This document shows positions 51,722-61,489 of a DNA stretch of 64,000 nucleotides, piece after piece. This DNA comes from [Clostridium] citroniae WAL-17108 (GTDB lineage: Bacteria; Bacillota; Clostridia; Lachnospirales; Lachnospiraceae): positions 1,117,488 through 1,181,487 of the forward strand of contig NZ_JH376420.1 in the NCBI RefSeq assembly GCF_000233455.1, in the 5' to 3' direction. The notes under the pieces are model-generated. The model worked only from the letters and a program-made list of their open reading frames with translations, made no database searches and was not told where the DNA came from. Both the position numbers and the translations under genes were made by a program. The number at the start of each line of letters is the position of its first letter. The first letter of the stretch is position 1.

Positions 51722-52045
51722 ATGGAACATACAAAAAACATACCTGATTGTCCTGTGGAAATGACCCTGCAGCTCATTGGCGACAAATGGAAAGTCCTGA
51801 TCCTGCGGGACCTGCTCACCGGGACCAAACGGTTCAATGAACTGATGCGCTCCGTGGGCGGCATCACACAAAAGGTCCTCACAAGCCATCTGCGCGCCAT
51901 GGAACAGGATGGGCTCTTGACACGGACCGTTTATCCCGAAGTGCCTCCCAAAGTGGAGTACACGCTCACAGAAACAGGATACAGCCTGAAACCTATATTG
52001 GATTCCATGTTCGCCTGGGGCAGCGAGTACAAAAGCAGGATTTAG
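51722..52045 (+). CDS. HxlR-family transcriptional regulator
   Basis: 107 aa. Typical HxlR sequence: CPVEMTLQLIGDKWKVLILRD, then LTSHLRAMEQDGLLTR. These dimeric winged-helix proteins sense aldehydes, quinones or oxidants, often by the cysteine near residue 10. It is divergent from the sirtuin operon and convergent with a flavin-type oxidase gene, either of which it may control; the operator lies on the sirtuin side. Confidence 0.92.
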   Translation: MEHTKNIPDCPVEMTLQLIGDKWKVLILRDLLTGTKRFNELMRSVGGITQKVLTSHLRAMEQDGLLTRTVYPEVPPKVEYTLTETGYSLKPILDSMFAWGSEYKSRI

Positions 52046-52103
52046 CTGCAGGACCCGGGAGCAATCTCAAAACAAGGATCTATGTTCACCATGCAGACCT
52101 GCA

Positions 52104-52499
52104 TCAGAATTCATAGGGCGGATTGCCGGAAAAGTCGGCAATAACCCCATGGGGCTCATCCAGATAAAACACCTCAAAGATCGGGTTGTCGGCCCTGTTA
52201 TACTGGCCCTTTACAATGGGATTGGCCATACACCCTTCCTTCACCTCCATATTGTTCTCAAACACCACCCGGCCATGAAGGCGGATCCATGCATAACCGG
52301 GATCAGAAACACTCACCTCAATCTCCGGATTCGCCTGCATGTCCTTATAGACATCCTTCCGGTTATTGGTGCAGAACCACAGCTTCCCATCCTTTTCAAA
52401 GCAAAACATAAAGGGGCGGCATTTGGCCTTGTGGTCCCTGCCCACGGTTGCCAGGTACTGTACCGGATTAGCCTGTAAAAATTCCACTACTTTTTTCAT
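52104..52499 (-). CDS. Pyridoxamine 5'-phosphate oxidase-fold protein
   Basis: 131 aa. Split-barrel flavin-binding protein with VQYLATVGRDHKAKCRPFMF and KLWFCTNNRKDVYKDM, followed by IRLHGRVVFE. Such small proteins bind FMN or F420-like cofactors and reduce various substrates. Start at 52499, with AAAAGGAG upstream; the extra in-frame codons before it lack a ribosome site. It converges on the HxlR gene. Confidence 0.88.
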   Translation of the reverse strand: MKKVVEFLQANPVQYLATVGRDHKAKCRPFMFCFEKDGKLWFCTNNRKDVYKDMQANPEIEVSVSDPGYAWIRLHGRVVFENNMEVKEGCMANPIVKGQYNRADNPIFEVFYLDEPHGVIADFSGNPPYEF

Positions 52500-52608
52500 G
52501 AAAATGTCTCCTTTTCTTCTAAGCATTCGTTACAGAGTATATCTGTACTGGTTACATTCATGATTATAGCTTAATCAGTATTCATCCGGTAAGTACGCAC
52601 TTTAAAGT

Positions 52609-52678
52609 GGGATAGGCCCCCGGCGGAGGGATAGGCACCCGGCGGAGGGATAGGCACCCGGCGGGAAGATAGGCACCT
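52609..52678. repeat. 19-bp tandem repeat downstream of the rha operon
   Basis: Three full units of 19 bp (GGGATAGGC(C/A)CCCGGCGG(A/G)) and a partial fourth lie between the flavin protein start and the rhaD stop. No protein is encoded. Confidence 0.85.
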
Positions 52679-52743
52679 AAACGTATGTAACTATCTTTAT
52701 GATACTGTTTCAAACCGCCCTTTTCCCCGCCATACCGATCCTC

Positions 52744-53571
52744 CTATTTCTCATATAAAAATTTTTCGGGAAGGGTCACCTTAAAATCCCTGGCCAGATC
52801 CCGGAAATTCTGAGCCGTAATGGTCTGAAGCTTATCAGGGCGCATGGACAGCATTTTTACCAGGATCTGCGCGGACTTCTCCACCGTGTGCATAAGCCCA
52901 AAGGTCAGGTCAAAATCCTCTCCGGAGCAGAACATGCCGTGATGAGCCCAGATCGCCACGTCATACTGCTTCATCAGCTCGCTGGTCGACACTGCAATGT
53001 CCCTTCCGCCGGGAACCATCCACTCCACAACCCCGATACCGTCAGGAAAAACAACCGGGCACTCGGTGGCCATCTCCCACAGCTCCCTTGTAAACACCTC
53101 GTCCTTTAAAGGAAGCACAAAGGTAAGGGCGATCACATTGGCGGGATGGGCATGGTAGATCACCCTGTGCTTTCCGCCCGTGGCCTGCTTTTTTACCTCA
53201 TGGTTCATGAGATGGGACGGCAGTTCACTGGTGGGCCTGCCGCCCTTTACCAGCCCCCAGCAGATGCGGTAATTTTCCCCGGTCCCATCCAGCTCTATGA
53301 TACAGGCATTTGCCTCAGGTTCAAGGATCATATTGCGCATATATTTTCCGCTTCCCGACACCATAAAATATTCGCCGGCCAGCCCGGGCACGCTGGTCCC
53401 TATGGGCTGCCACGGCTGCGCTGCGCTCAGGCATTCCCTGATCTCCTCAACTTCCCCGGGGGTGATGCGGTAGCTTAAATTCCCGCCGTTTCGCTCGTGC
53501 CAGTTCTGCTTAAAGCCATCGTCACACATACGGATAAATCCCTGTACAAAAGATGCATCTAATACGTTCAT
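52744..53571 (-). CDS. rhaD: Rhamnulose-1-phosphate aldolase
   Basis: 275 aa, matching the 274 aa of the E. coli enzyme. A class II aldolase with zinc ligands in the VIYHAHPANV region and WAHHGMFCSGEDF near the end, and the NGGNLSYR phosphate loop near residue 32. It splits L-rhamnulose-1-phosphate into dihydroxyacetone phosphate and L-lactaldehyde. Start uncertain between 53571 and 53577; GAGG is better spaced for 53571. Last gene of the rhaB-rhaA-rhaD operon. Confidence 0.95.
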   Translation of the reverse strand: MNVLDASFVQGFIRMCDDGFKQNWHERNGGNLSYRITPGEVEEIRECLSAAQPWQPIGTSVPGLAGEYFMVSGSGKYMRNMILEPEANACIIELDGTGENYRICWGLVKGGRPTSELPSHLMNHEVKKQATGGKHRVIYHAHPANVIALTFVLPLKDEVFTRELWEMATECPVVFPDGIGVVEWMVPGGRDIAVSTSELMKQYDVAIWAHHGMFCSGEDFDLTFGLMHTVEKSAQILVKMLSMRPDKLQTITAQNFRDLARDFKVTLPEKFLYEK

Positions 53572-53641
53572 TTCCATGTTCCTCACTTTTTATTTTTTCG
53601 TAACTATGTATATAAATCCCTGCCAGTTCCACAACACCCTG

Positions 53642-54892
53642 TCAGCTCCGCCTTGACAGCACTTCCTGCTCATAGGCCTTTACATCCTCAAACCACTGCT
53701 CCTTTACCGGAACCTGGTTCTCTTCGCAGAAATGATCCCACACATCGCCAAATGGATATGTTTTAAGTTCCTCCTGGAGCATCATCAGCTCCGTAAACCT
53801 GCGCTCTTCCTGGAGTGCCGCAAGGGACTTTCCGGGCATCAGAAGGGCATATAACAAGGCTTTCTGCATGTTTCTCATGCCCACCACCCAGGCGGCAATT
53901 CGGTTGATGCTGGCGTCAAAGAAATCCAGGGCCAGCAGTACCCTTTTTGGATCATTGCGCACGATCTCCTTGGCGATTTCCCTTGTCTCATCATCAAACA
54001 GCACCACGTGGTCGCTGTCCCAGCGCACCGGGCGGCTTACGTGAAGCGCCACCTGGGGTGAGAACAGGAGCATGGAAGATATCTTGTCAGAGATCACCTC
54101 TGTGGGGTGAAAATGTCCGCTGTCCAGAAGACACATGATTCCCCTGGAGGCAGCATAGTTCATGTAAAACTCATGGGAGCCCACCGTACAGCTCTCCATT
54201 CCAATGCCGAATACCTTTGACTCCACGGCCACCAGGACCTTTTCCTTACGGTAATCCATATCCAGGATCCGGTCCAGGGAATCCTTAAGCCTTGCCCTGG
54301 GCGAGGTGCGGTCAGCCGGAATATCCTTAAATCCATCGGGTATCCATATGTTAAGGGAACAGGGAGTGCCCAGCTCCTCCGCAAAATACTGGCCGATGCG
54401 GATGCAGGCCCTGCAGTGGTCGATCCAGAATTTCCGGATTTTGGGATCCTCGCTGGATAAGGTTGCATTCTCCGCCTTGGGATGGGAGAACATGGTGGGG
54501 TTAAAATCCAGCCCCAGTCCCATTTCCTTGGCAAATTCCACCCATTTGGCAAAATGCTTGGGCTCCAGCCGGTCCCTGTCCACCTTCTCTCCCTCTTCAA
54601 ATATGGCATAGCTTGCATGAAGATTCAGCCTGTGCTTTCCCGGGATCAGGCTCAACGCCTTTTTGATGTCGCTCATAAGTTCCCGGGGATCTCTTGCACG
54701 GCCCGGATAATTGCCGGTTGCCTGGATCCCCCCCGACAGGGCCTTCGCGCCCTCAAATCCCATAACGTCATCGCCCTGCCAGCAATGCATTGAGATGGGA
54801 ATGTTCCTTAACTGCTCCATGGCCGCCTCGGTATCCACGCCAATGGCTCCATATATTTCTCTTGCTGATTCATATCTTTCCTTTGCATTCAT
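53642..54892 (-). CDS. rhaA: L-rhamnose isomerase
   Basis: 416 aa, the usual length. Characteristic segments are [13 protein letters not shown] at residues 36-48, [24 protein letters not shown] and [12 protein letters not shown], which hold the metal-binding residues. It converts L-rhamnose to L-rhamnulose, using Mn2+ or a similar ion. It lies 16 bases downstream of rhaB, so both are co-transcribed. Confidence 0.97.
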   Translation of the reverse strand: MNAKERYESAREIYGAIGVDTEAAMEQLRNIPISMHCWQGDDVMGFEGAKALSGGIQATGNYPGRARDPRELMSDIKKALSLIPGKHRLNLHASYAIFEEGEKVDRDRLEPKHFAKWVEFAKEMGLGLDFNPTMFSHPKAENATLSSEDPKIRKFWIDHCRACIRIGQYFAEELGTPCSLNIWIPDGFKDIPADRTSPRARLKDSLDRILDMDYRKEKVLVAVESKVFGIGMESCTVGSHEFYMNYAASRGIMCLLDSGHFHPTEVISDKISSMLLFSPQVALHVSRPVRWDSDHVVLFDDETREIAKEIVRNDPKRVLLALDFFDASINRIAAWVVGMRNMQKALLYALLMPGKSLAALQEERRFTELMMLQEELKTYPFGDVWDHFCEENQVPVKEQWFEDVKAYEQEVLSRRS

Positions 54893-54908
54893 CCTGACTT
54901 TACCCCTT

Positions 54909-56330
54909 TCAATGGTTGTTTTTGCTGTGATATGTCTTTATTTCAAAGGACCTGAAAATACTCTCCCTTGCGTCCGCAAGGCTTGCGTATTCACCGCCCT
55001 TTATCATCTGCGCCGCCAGGTTGCCGATGGCCGTGGCCTCCGCGGGTCCTGCGTACACGGTCCTGCCGGTTGCATTTGCCGTCAGGCGGTTGAGATAATC
55101 GGCATTGGCCCCGCCCCCCACAATATGGATCCTGTCATAGGAAATCCCTGTCAGCTGCTCCAGTTCCTTTACACACGCCCCATAGCAGGCTGCCAGGCTG
55201 TTATAGATCACGGCAGCCATCTCCCACCTGGTCCTTGGGACCTGCTGTCCGCCGGCATTGCAGAAGTCCGCCACAGCCCTGCACATGCTGTCCGGCGCCA
55301 GGAAACAGCTGTCATTGCAGTCCACAATGGAGGCAATCCTTTCCCTGGACGCTCGTTCGCATATTTCCCCAAAGGAATAACACTCCCCCTCCGCTTCCCA
55401 CTCCTTTTTCACGGACTGGATCATCCAAAGGCCCATGATATTTTTCAGGTAACGGTATCTGTGTTCATATCCGCCCTCATTTGTGAAATTGGCCCCGCGG
55501 CTTTCTGGCCTGCAGTCGGCATATGGCCGCTCAGTGCCCATCAAGGACCATGTCCCGGAACTGATATAGAGCACATGTTCCTGATTGGACGGCACAGCCA
55601 TCACGGCGGAGGCGGTATCGTGGGTTGCCGGAAGCACCACCTTGCAGTCAAATCCCACCTGCCGGCGTATCTCCCCCCTGAGGCTGCCCACCACGGTTCC
55701 CGGCATGGAGAGGGCGCCAAACAAATGCTTCGGATATCCCAGCATCCCGATCAGCTCCTCATCCCATGTTCCGGTACGGGCATCCACCAACTGGGTGGTT
55801 GTGGCATTGGTATACTCCTGCCGCTTCTTTCCGGTGAGCAGATAGTGAAAATAATCCGGGATCATCAGCAGACCGTCCGCCTGTTCCAGCCGCTTCCCCT
55901 GTTGGCACCGGTCGGCCATCAGCTGGTAAATTGTGTTGAATGTCTGCCTTTGGATGCCGGTACGGGCATACAGGTCTTCCGGAGAAATAATCCCGTACAC
56001 CCTGGTGTCCATCCCCTTGGTGCGTCCGTCCCTATACCCCACGCTTTCTCCCAGCCTGCGTCCCTGTTTGTCCAAAAGCACATAGTCCACGGCCCAGGTG
56101 TCGATGCCCATGGTGCGGGGAATGATCCCCTGCTTTTTGCACTCCCTCATTCCGGCTGTGATTTCCTCAAACAACCTGTCCGTATTCCAGCAAAGCCGGC
56201 CGTTTACAGACTCCATCCCATTGGAAAAACGGTATATTTCCCGGATCTTCATCACATGATCCTGAACCCAGCCAATGATGTGGCGCCCGCTGGACGCTCC
56301 GATATCCACTGCCAGATAATAATTGCACAT
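54909..56330 (-). CDS. rhaB: Rhamnulokinase
   Basis: 473 aa, FGGY-family kinase. N-terminal phosphate loop [13 protein letters not shown], middle segment [12 protein letters not shown] and C-terminal [20 protein letters not shown], all typical of RhaB. It phosphorylates L-rhamnulose at C1. Start at 56330, with GGAGGGG eight bases upstream; the in-frame GTG before it is less likely. First gene of the operon, just after the AraC-type regulator. Confidence 0.96.
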   Translation of the reverse strand: MCNYYLAVDIGASSGRHIIGWVQDHVMKIREIYRFSNGMESVNGRLCWNTDRLFEEITAGMRECKKQGIIPRTMGIDTWAVDYVLLDKQGRRLGESVGYRDGRTKGMDTRVYGIISPEDLYARTGIQRQTFNTIYQLMADRCQQGKRLEQADGLLMIPDYFHYLLTGKKRQEYTNATTTQLVDARTGTWDEELIGMLGYPKHLFGALSMPGTVVGSLRGEIRRQVGFDCKVVLPATHDTASAVMAVPSNQEHVLYISSGTWSLMGTERPYADCRPESRGANFTNEGGYEHRYRYLKNIMGLWMIQSVKKEWEAEGECYSFGEICERASRERIASIVDCNDSCFLAPDSMCRAVADFCNAGGQQVPRTRWEMAAVIYNSLAACYGACVKELEQLTGISYDRIHIVGGGANADYLNRLTANATGRTVYAGPAEATAIGNLAAQMIKGGEYASLADARESIFRSFEIKTYHSKNNH

Positions 56331-56413
56331 TCCCGTCACCCCTCCTTGTATATTGCATGCCCTCCCGCGGTCTCTGCCCCGGAAACCATATAAAAATCAT
56401 ACCGCAAAAAGGG

Positions 56414-56458
56414 CAAAAAAATAAGAACGCAACTTGTGGAGATTTTGCGTCCTTATTT
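56414..56458 (-). terminator. Terminator between the AraC regulator and rhaB
   Basis: AAATAAGAACGCAA (56419-56432) pairs with TTGCGTCCTTATTT (56445-56458) with one mismatch, followed on the minus strand by TTTTTTTG. It would stop transcription of the regulator gene before rhaB. Confidence 0.85.
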
Positions 56459-56470
56459 GCAGTGTATCCC

Positions 56471-57451
56471 TCAATCGGAAAGCGTTTGGCTCAACCGGTA
56501 TTCCCTGGGGGACTGACCGTAATATCCCTTGAATATGCGGTGGAAGTAGCTGGTATTGTCATACCCCACAGCCACGCTGATATCCACAATGTTCATCCCT
56601 GTATTCTGCAGCAGGAATGCGGCCTGGTTTAAGCGCTTTACCTGGAGCAGTTCCTTATAGTTGCGCCCCAGGACCTGCTTGATCATGCGGCTCAAACAGT
56701 ATACGTCATATCCCATGATGCCGGCCAGCTCCGCCAGGGTGCCCTCGCGGTAATGCTCTTCAATATACCGGAGCACCTGGAAGGTCAGTTTCTGTTCCAG
56801 GGATTGTCCTGAATCAGGGCTCATCCTCAATCTGCCTGTATAGTGCATGAGATGGAGGAGCACAAGGCCCATGGTGGCCTGGTTGATGCTGCGCTTGCCC
56901 GGCTGTTCATTGAGCAGGGACCACACCATATTTTCCATCAGGTTCTGAATGGGCAGTACATCCGACACCTGGAAATGCAGATATCTGTCATACCTGGTAT
57001 CATCACAGAGACAGCCCACCAGAAATTCCCGCAGCAGATTCTCTTCCTCCCCCATCATCCGGAAGGCAGTGTCAAAAAACTCAGGCAGGATAATAAAATT
57101 CACCCCTATGTCATCCCGTCCTGCCGGAAGTATTTCCTGGGTGGCGTGCTGGTTTAAAAACAACAGCTCCCCGGCCTTTAATTCCACCCGGTTGCCATCC
57201 ACTATATGGGTGGTATGCCCCTGGCACATGTAGATGACCTCCACATAGTTGTGGGTATGGGCAGGGAAATGGACAAACCGCGTATGGGGCCGGATCGTTA
57301 TCATCTTACCTGCGTGAAGCAGCTTCCTGCTGTCTATGACCATATCACCACGGTCCATATAAAGGGTCCTGTCTATCTCGCGGTTCCCCCTAAGGATGTC
57401 CTGCTCCTCCCGGGTGATCACACTCAGGCGTTCGACCATCTCCTGATTCAC
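56471..57451 (-). CDS. AraC-family regulator, probably of rhamnose genes
   Basis: 326 aa. Cupin N-terminal domain with VHFPAHTHNYVEVIYMCQG (about residues 60-78), and a C-terminal double helix-turn-helix ending TSYFHRIFKGYYGQSPREYR. GTG start with GGGGGAA before it. It is directly upstream of rhaBAD on the same strand but separated by a terminator, so it likely acts in trans as the RhaS/RhaR counterpart. Rhamnose control is inferred from position. Confidence 0.9.
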   Translation of the reverse strand: MNQEMVERLSVITREEQDILRGNREIDRTLYMDRGDMVIDSRKLLHAGKMITIRPHTRFVHFPAHTHNYVEVIYMCQGHTTHIVDGNRVELKAGELLFLNQHATQEILPAGRDDIGVNFIILPEFFDTAFRMMGEEENLLREFLVGCLCDDTRYDRYLHFQVSDVLPIQNLMENMVWSLLNEQPGKRSINQATMGLVLLHLMHYTGRLRMSPDSGQSLEQKLTFQVLRYIEEHYREGTLAELAGIMGYDVYCLSRMIKQVLGRNYKELLQVKRLNQAAFLLQNTGMNIVDISVAVGYDNTSYFHRIFKGYYGQSPREYRLSQTLSD

Positions 57452-57495
57452 TGCCTATTCCCCCTTTTATCCGTGTCACACCTTTTCCAACCATG

Positions 57496-59745
57496 TCACA
57501 CGTTCTCCGGTTCCAGCTGCCGGTCTCCCAGCTCGTTCACCAAATGTTCAAAGTCTTCCAGGGGCATGGGTTTGAAAAAGGCATATCCCTGGACCACGTC
57601 ACAGCCGCAGCTTCTGAGGAAATCCACATTTTCCACAGACTCCACACCCTCTGCAATGGTCTTGATCCTCAGCTCCTTGGCCATGTGTATGAAATTGGAG
57701 ACCACGATCCGTTCCTTTTCACTGTCCTCACTCTTGTGAAAGAACATGATGTCCAGCTTCAGCACGTCAATGGGCAGGTTTTTCAGCAGGTTAAGGGAAC
57801 TGTAGCCGGAACCGAAATCATCCAGGGAACAGATAAAACCCTTGGACTGAAGCTTCCTCACAATGTCGGAGAACAGATCCGTATCATTTAACAGGACTCC
57901 CTCGGTAAACTCCAGCTCCAGATAGCCGTCCGGCAGCCGGTACTTCTGTTTGGTCTTTGCATAATACTCTATAAAATCCTTCTGGAGCAGCCCCACCTTT
58001 GACACATTGACAGCCAGGCTGATGGGACTGCCGCCCTCATCCAGGTAGCGCCTGAACCATCCGCATGTCTGTTCAAACATGTACCGGTCCAGCAGGACGA
58101 TCCGGTCGCTCTTTTCAAACAGAGGGATAAAACTGGCAGGCGGGATCAGGCCCTTGGATGGACTGAGCCAGCGCACCAGGGCTTCCGCCCCCGCGATCCG
58201 GTTGTGGTTCTGAATGTTCACCTTGGGCTGCATGTAGACCTTGAATTCCCCTGCCCTTAAGGCTTTTTCAGCTTCCGCCTCCATTAAGGAATCCTCGATC
58301 TGCTGCTGTCTGATCTCGTCATCATACAGCGCGCAGCTGCTTCCGGACCTCTCCTTTGCAATCTTATGAGCCATGTTGGCGTAATTCACCAGCACGTCAA
58401 TGGATGTCTCACTGTCACCGGGAGCAAGCCGGTAAACGCCGATGGACAGTTCGATAAAATCCTGCCCCTCAACACCGGAATCCTTTATGTACTGATTCAG
58501 GGACAAGACCTGCTCCATAAAAAGTTCCTGGCTTTCGCACCTGCAGATCCCCGCAAAATTATCAGCCGACACACGGCAGGAGATGCAGTCCTTTGACTCC
58601 TTGTCCACCAGGTACTCAGATATGATCCTCAGGATCTTATCCCCTTCCTCATACCCCAGAATATCATTGATGAATTTGAACTTCTTTAAGTCTCCGTACC
58701 ACAAAATACAGGAGGGCAGGTCATCCCTTCCAAGGAATTGCCTGGCATCCACCTTAAATCCGTCATAATTGCGCAGGCCTGTAAGCCTATCATTGTAGGC
58801 CAGATCCATGAGCATCTTCTGGGCCCGGGCCGCCATGCTCCTCTGCCTGCTGATAAACAGGGCAAACAGGCAGCATGCCACCACGATAATGGCCATGATC
58901 CCCATGGTGGTCTCTATATATCTGGCCCGCAGCACGTTCTGGGGCACCATGCTGTGAAGGTACCATCTGCCTTCTAAGAGGGGCACGATAACAGACACCT
59001 GTTCTCTTCCATACTTGTCGGTCATTTCAAAGGACCCGGTACCGCCCTCCTCTATGGCCTTTCGCAGCGCCTCCTTGTTCTCCGGCAATATATCCCCGGG
59101 GAACGCATGAATGGAGCGCATGATGTAATCCCCGCTGCTGCTGATTATATTGGAAAATCCCTGACCGCTGAGTACCGGAGCGTCCAGGATGCTCCTTAAA
59201 ACATCGGCTGTGTGCACCGCGCAGAGAACGCCTATGGTCTCTCCTGCCGGCGTCTTGATCCCCACGCCGTAATAATTGATGTACTGTCCCTCCTGAAGGT
59301 CATCCGAAAACACGTCCGATATATTATTCTTCCCCTGCAGGGCTTTTTGGAAAAACTCCATGTCCTTCAGATTGCGTTCATAGACCTTACCGTTTAAATC
59401 CACAAACCACGCGTCTCCATCCAGCCTGGCAAACCCCATGCGTATGAATGCATTTTCATTATTAATATCACGGAGAATGGGCAGGAGACGTTCACGCTCA
59501 CTCTCGTCCATCCCTCCCAGCATAATCCCAAGCCCCTCCAATGTCTGAAGATCGCCCTGGACCTGCTTTACAATCGTAGTCTTTTTCTGGTCAGATGCAT
59601 TGTACAGATACTCAATATTCTCCACCTGGTTCTTTATGATCATCTGCACCAGGAACAATAAGCTGCTGGCAATAAAACACAGGCACAGCAGTAAGGGAAG
59701 GACCGTGTCCATTAGCCTGTGCGTTTTTCCATCTGTCGTACTCAT
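57496..59745 (-). CDS. Cache-sensor GGDEF-EAL protein (c-di-GMP phosphodiesterase)
   Basis: 749 aa. A first transmembrane helix (about residues 14-35), an extracytoplasmic dCache-like sensor (about 40-275), a second helix (about 279-300), a GGDEF domain and an EAL domain. The GGDEF signature is replaced by SADNF, so cyclase activity is unlikely. The EAL domain keeps AEALVRW, the asparagine in VNVSK, the LEFTEGVLL glutamate, and DDFGSGYS, so c-di-GMP breakdown is expected. The start has only a weak GGGG ribosome site. Confidence 0.88.
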   Translation of the reverse strand: MSTTDGKTHRLMDTVLPLLLCLCFIASSLLFLVQMIIKNQVENIEYLYNASDQKKTTIVKQVQGDLQTLEGLGIMLGGMDESERERLLPILRDINNENAFIRMGFARLDGDAWFVDLNGKVYERNLKDMEFFQKALQGKNNISDVFSDDLQEGQYINYYGVGIKTPAGETIGVLCAVHTADVLRSILDAPVLSGQGFSNIISSSGDYIMRSIHAFPGDILPENKEALRKAIEEGGTGSFEMTDKYGREQVSVIVPLLEGRWYLHSMVPQNVLRARYIETTMGIMAIIVVACCLFALFISRQRSMAARAQKMLMDLAYNDRLTGLRNYDGFKVDARQFLGRDDLPSCILWYGDLKKFKFINDILGYEEGDKILRIISEYLVDKESKDCISCRVSADNFAGICRCESQELFMEQVLSLNQYIKDSGVEGQDFIELSIGVYRLAPGDSETSIDVLVNYANMAHKIAKERSGSSCALYDDEIRQQQIEDSLMEAEAEKALRAGEFKVYMQPKVNIQNHNRIAGAEALVRWLSPSKGLIPPASFIPLFEKSDRIVLLDRYMFEQTCGWFRRYLDEGGSPISLAVNVSKVGLLQKDFIEYYAKTKQKYRLPDGYLELEFTEGVLLNDTDLFSDIVRKLQSKGFICSLDDFGSGYSSLNLLKNLPIDVLKLDIMFFHKSEDSEKERIVVSNFIHMAKELRIKTIAEGVESVENVDFLRSCGCDVVQGYAFFKPMPLEDFEHLVNELGDRQLEPENV

Positions 59746-59901
59746 CTCATATACCCCGGCCTTTTTCTTCAGAACCCCCTGGTCGGGAGTGCTCCCATCC
59801 GGTGTTGTCCTGATTTCTAAATTGGTTTAATCATAATATATTTGAACTCAAATAGCAAGAAAAATGGGCGTCCCAAGGGCTCCTAATACCTGAAAATACA
59901 A

Positions 59902-59929
59902 AAAACAGGCAGGGGGGTCTGCCTGTTTT
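59902..59929 (-). terminator. Terminator after sseB
   Basis: AAAACAGGCAG and CTGCCTGTTTT, perfect 11-bp arms with a six-base loop, followed by T-runs on both strands. It is eight bases past the SseB-like gene's stop codon. Confidence 0.85.
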
Positions 59930-59936
59930 CTTATCT

Positions 59937-60689
59937 TTATTCAGCCTGTTTCTTGATCTGCAGCGGCATCCGCACTCCCATGGGGTTTAAAAGCACTCCC
60001 ACAGCCTCTGCCACCAGGATCTGGGGGATCTTGTCCGCGGTTATGACAAGGGGACGCAGCTGGTTTTCCCTGTTAAACTTCTGGAACTCCATAATATCAG
60101 TAAAGATCGCCTGATACACCTCCTGGTCGTTTAACTTGATGACAGGTATGCCGTTCCCCTCTTTCTGTACGGGAACAATGAAGCTGCCTTTAGCAAAGTA
60201 ATTGGATATCTCTTCCTGCCACTCCCTTAACTGGGGGCTGTTCTCCTGTGCAGGCTGTTTTCTCAGTTCCTGCATGTAGTAGAGGGCGGTGAGATGCAGT
60301 TCCGGGTTCTCCACCCACATCTTGCCTTCCGGATCCTGGGCCGGTCTGTCCCGTCTTACAAAATCAGCCAGCTGGATATGCCTTTCCTCTGCACCCTCCG
60401 TGACAGCCAAGGCATTCACTCCCATGGTATAAAGGCTGGTGTAAAACATAAGCATCTGCCTGTCTTCCAGCTTTGCCACCTTAACATCAATGTTGCCGCC
60501 TGCCAGTTCGCCAGCCTTTGCCTGGGCATCCTCTGGCGTAAAAAACATATAGGTCTCATCATCAAACGATTCCGGATCGCAGACAATATATGGCTCCTTG
60601 GTGCAGCCGGATATTAAAACATAGAGTGCCTCAGCACTCTTTAAGCGCTGGATTACTTCCTGATTTCCTGTGGATTTGTTATCATTCAT
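59937..60689 (-). CDS. SseB-family protein
   Basis: 250 aa. The middle part fits the SseB N-terminal domain (YMFFTPEDAQAKAG, about residues 45-58), and a second SseB-like segment is present near the end. The family has no general function. Start at 60689, with AGAGGAG upstream. The gene appears monocistronic with its own terminator. Confidence 0.75.
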   Translation of the reverse strand: MNDNKSTGNQEVIQRLKSAEALYVLISGCTKEPYIVCDPESFDDETYMFFTPEDAQAKAGELAGGNIDVKVAKLEDRQMLMFYTSLYTMGVNALAVTEGAEERHIQLADFVRRDRPAQDPEGKMWVENPELHLTALYYMQELRKQPAQENSPQLREWQEEISNYFAKGSFIVPVQKEGNGIPVIKLNDQEVYQAIFTDIMEFQKFNRENQLRPLVITADKIPQILVAEAVGVLLNPMGVRMPLQIKKQAE

Positions 60690-60850
60690 GTAGTTCTTCT
60701 CCTCTTCTTTCCTTCCAAGCACAGCCGGGCAGGATATGAAAACCGGGCCGCACAGCGTACTTAAAACAGACTATCGCTTGTTATTATACCACCCCATTCA
60801 TTCTTATGCTATTTAAATAATATAAAATCTTTTTTACTTTTTTCCAGGAA

Positions 60851-60891
60851 TCAAAAAGGTATGGCTTCCGCTGATGGGAAATCCATACCTT
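60851..60891 (-). terminator. Terminator after the HPr-like gene
   Basis: AAGGTATGG (60856-60864) and CCATACCTT (60883-60891) form a perfect 9-bp stem, followed on the minus strand by TTTTTG. Between here and the HPr-like stop codon lie four near-repeats of TGCCT(T)ATATCC. Confidence 0.8.
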
Positions 60892-60997
60892 GTGCTGTTC
60901 CTGTATCCTGCCTTATATCCCTAATGCCTTATACCTTTATGCCTATATCCGTGCCTATATCCGCCTGTTCCCGGCTTGCGGACCCATCCGCTTGATC

Positions 60998-61231
60998 CTA
61001 CACCGCGAATTTGGCAAGTCTCTGCTTTAGATCCCTGCAGTTTGACTCCTCCGTGTGCAGAACCAGCTCCACGGTGCGGGACACTGCCAGATAAAGGACG
61101 CCCAGTATGGACTTGGCGTCTACCATGTGGCTGCCGTACTTTATATCTGCGTCATAATCATAGCGGCTGATCGTATTTACAAAATCCACCACCTGATTAG
61201 GTTTTTCAAATTTTACCAACATACTTGTCAT
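60998..61231 (-). CDS. HPr-like phosphocarrier fold protein lacking the active histidine
   Basis: 77 aa. The sequence aligns with HPr over VVDFVNTISRYDYDADI and VDAKSILGVL, the regulatory serine region (S41, equal to Ser46 of HPr). The His15 segment (normally H-A-R-P) reads F-E-K-P, so it cannot carry phosphate from enzyme I. It may act like Crh of Bacillus, as a regulatory partner of CcpA when the serine is phosphorylated, but that is inference. AAAGGAG lies nine bases before the ATG. Confidence 0.82.
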   Translation of the reverse strand: MTSMLVKFEKPNQVVDFVNTISRYDYDADIKYGSHMVDAKSILGVLYLAVSRTVELVLHTEESNCRDLKQRLAKFAV

Positions 61232-61390
61232 TCTATTACACTCCTTTGTATATAATGGTTTTTGCCCTCATTGGACAAGGGTATGGAAATCTATGCCAAC
61301 CATTTATATTGCAATAAGTATAAAAGTTTCAGCCACTTTTTTCCATGGTAGAATTTTTTGATATTGAGTAAAATTTAACGATTTAAGGTA

Positions 61391-61407
61391 TAAGTAAGAT
61401 TTACTTA
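61391..61407. promoter_or_regulatory. Palindrome between HPr-like and sulfatase genes
   Basis: TAAGTAA-GAT-TTACTTA, perfect 7-bp arms, in the AT-rich gap (61232-61489) upstream of the HPr-like gene. It may be an operator for that gene. Confidence 0.4.
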
Positions 61408-61489
61408 AGGTTTATCCAATGTTTTCCTGTATCATTCCCCCGGGCATTTAATACCAGATCGTAACTGTTCAATCAAACACAGGCAAGCT

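Noticed and set aside
52609..52678. Possible CRISPR array
   Set aside because: Units are adjacent, 19 bp long and have no spacers; no cas genes are present.
54711..56393. 560-codon open frame on the plus strand
   Set aside because: It is antisense to rhaB and the end of rhaA; G+C-rich codon bias of rhaB leaves the opposite frame open by chance.
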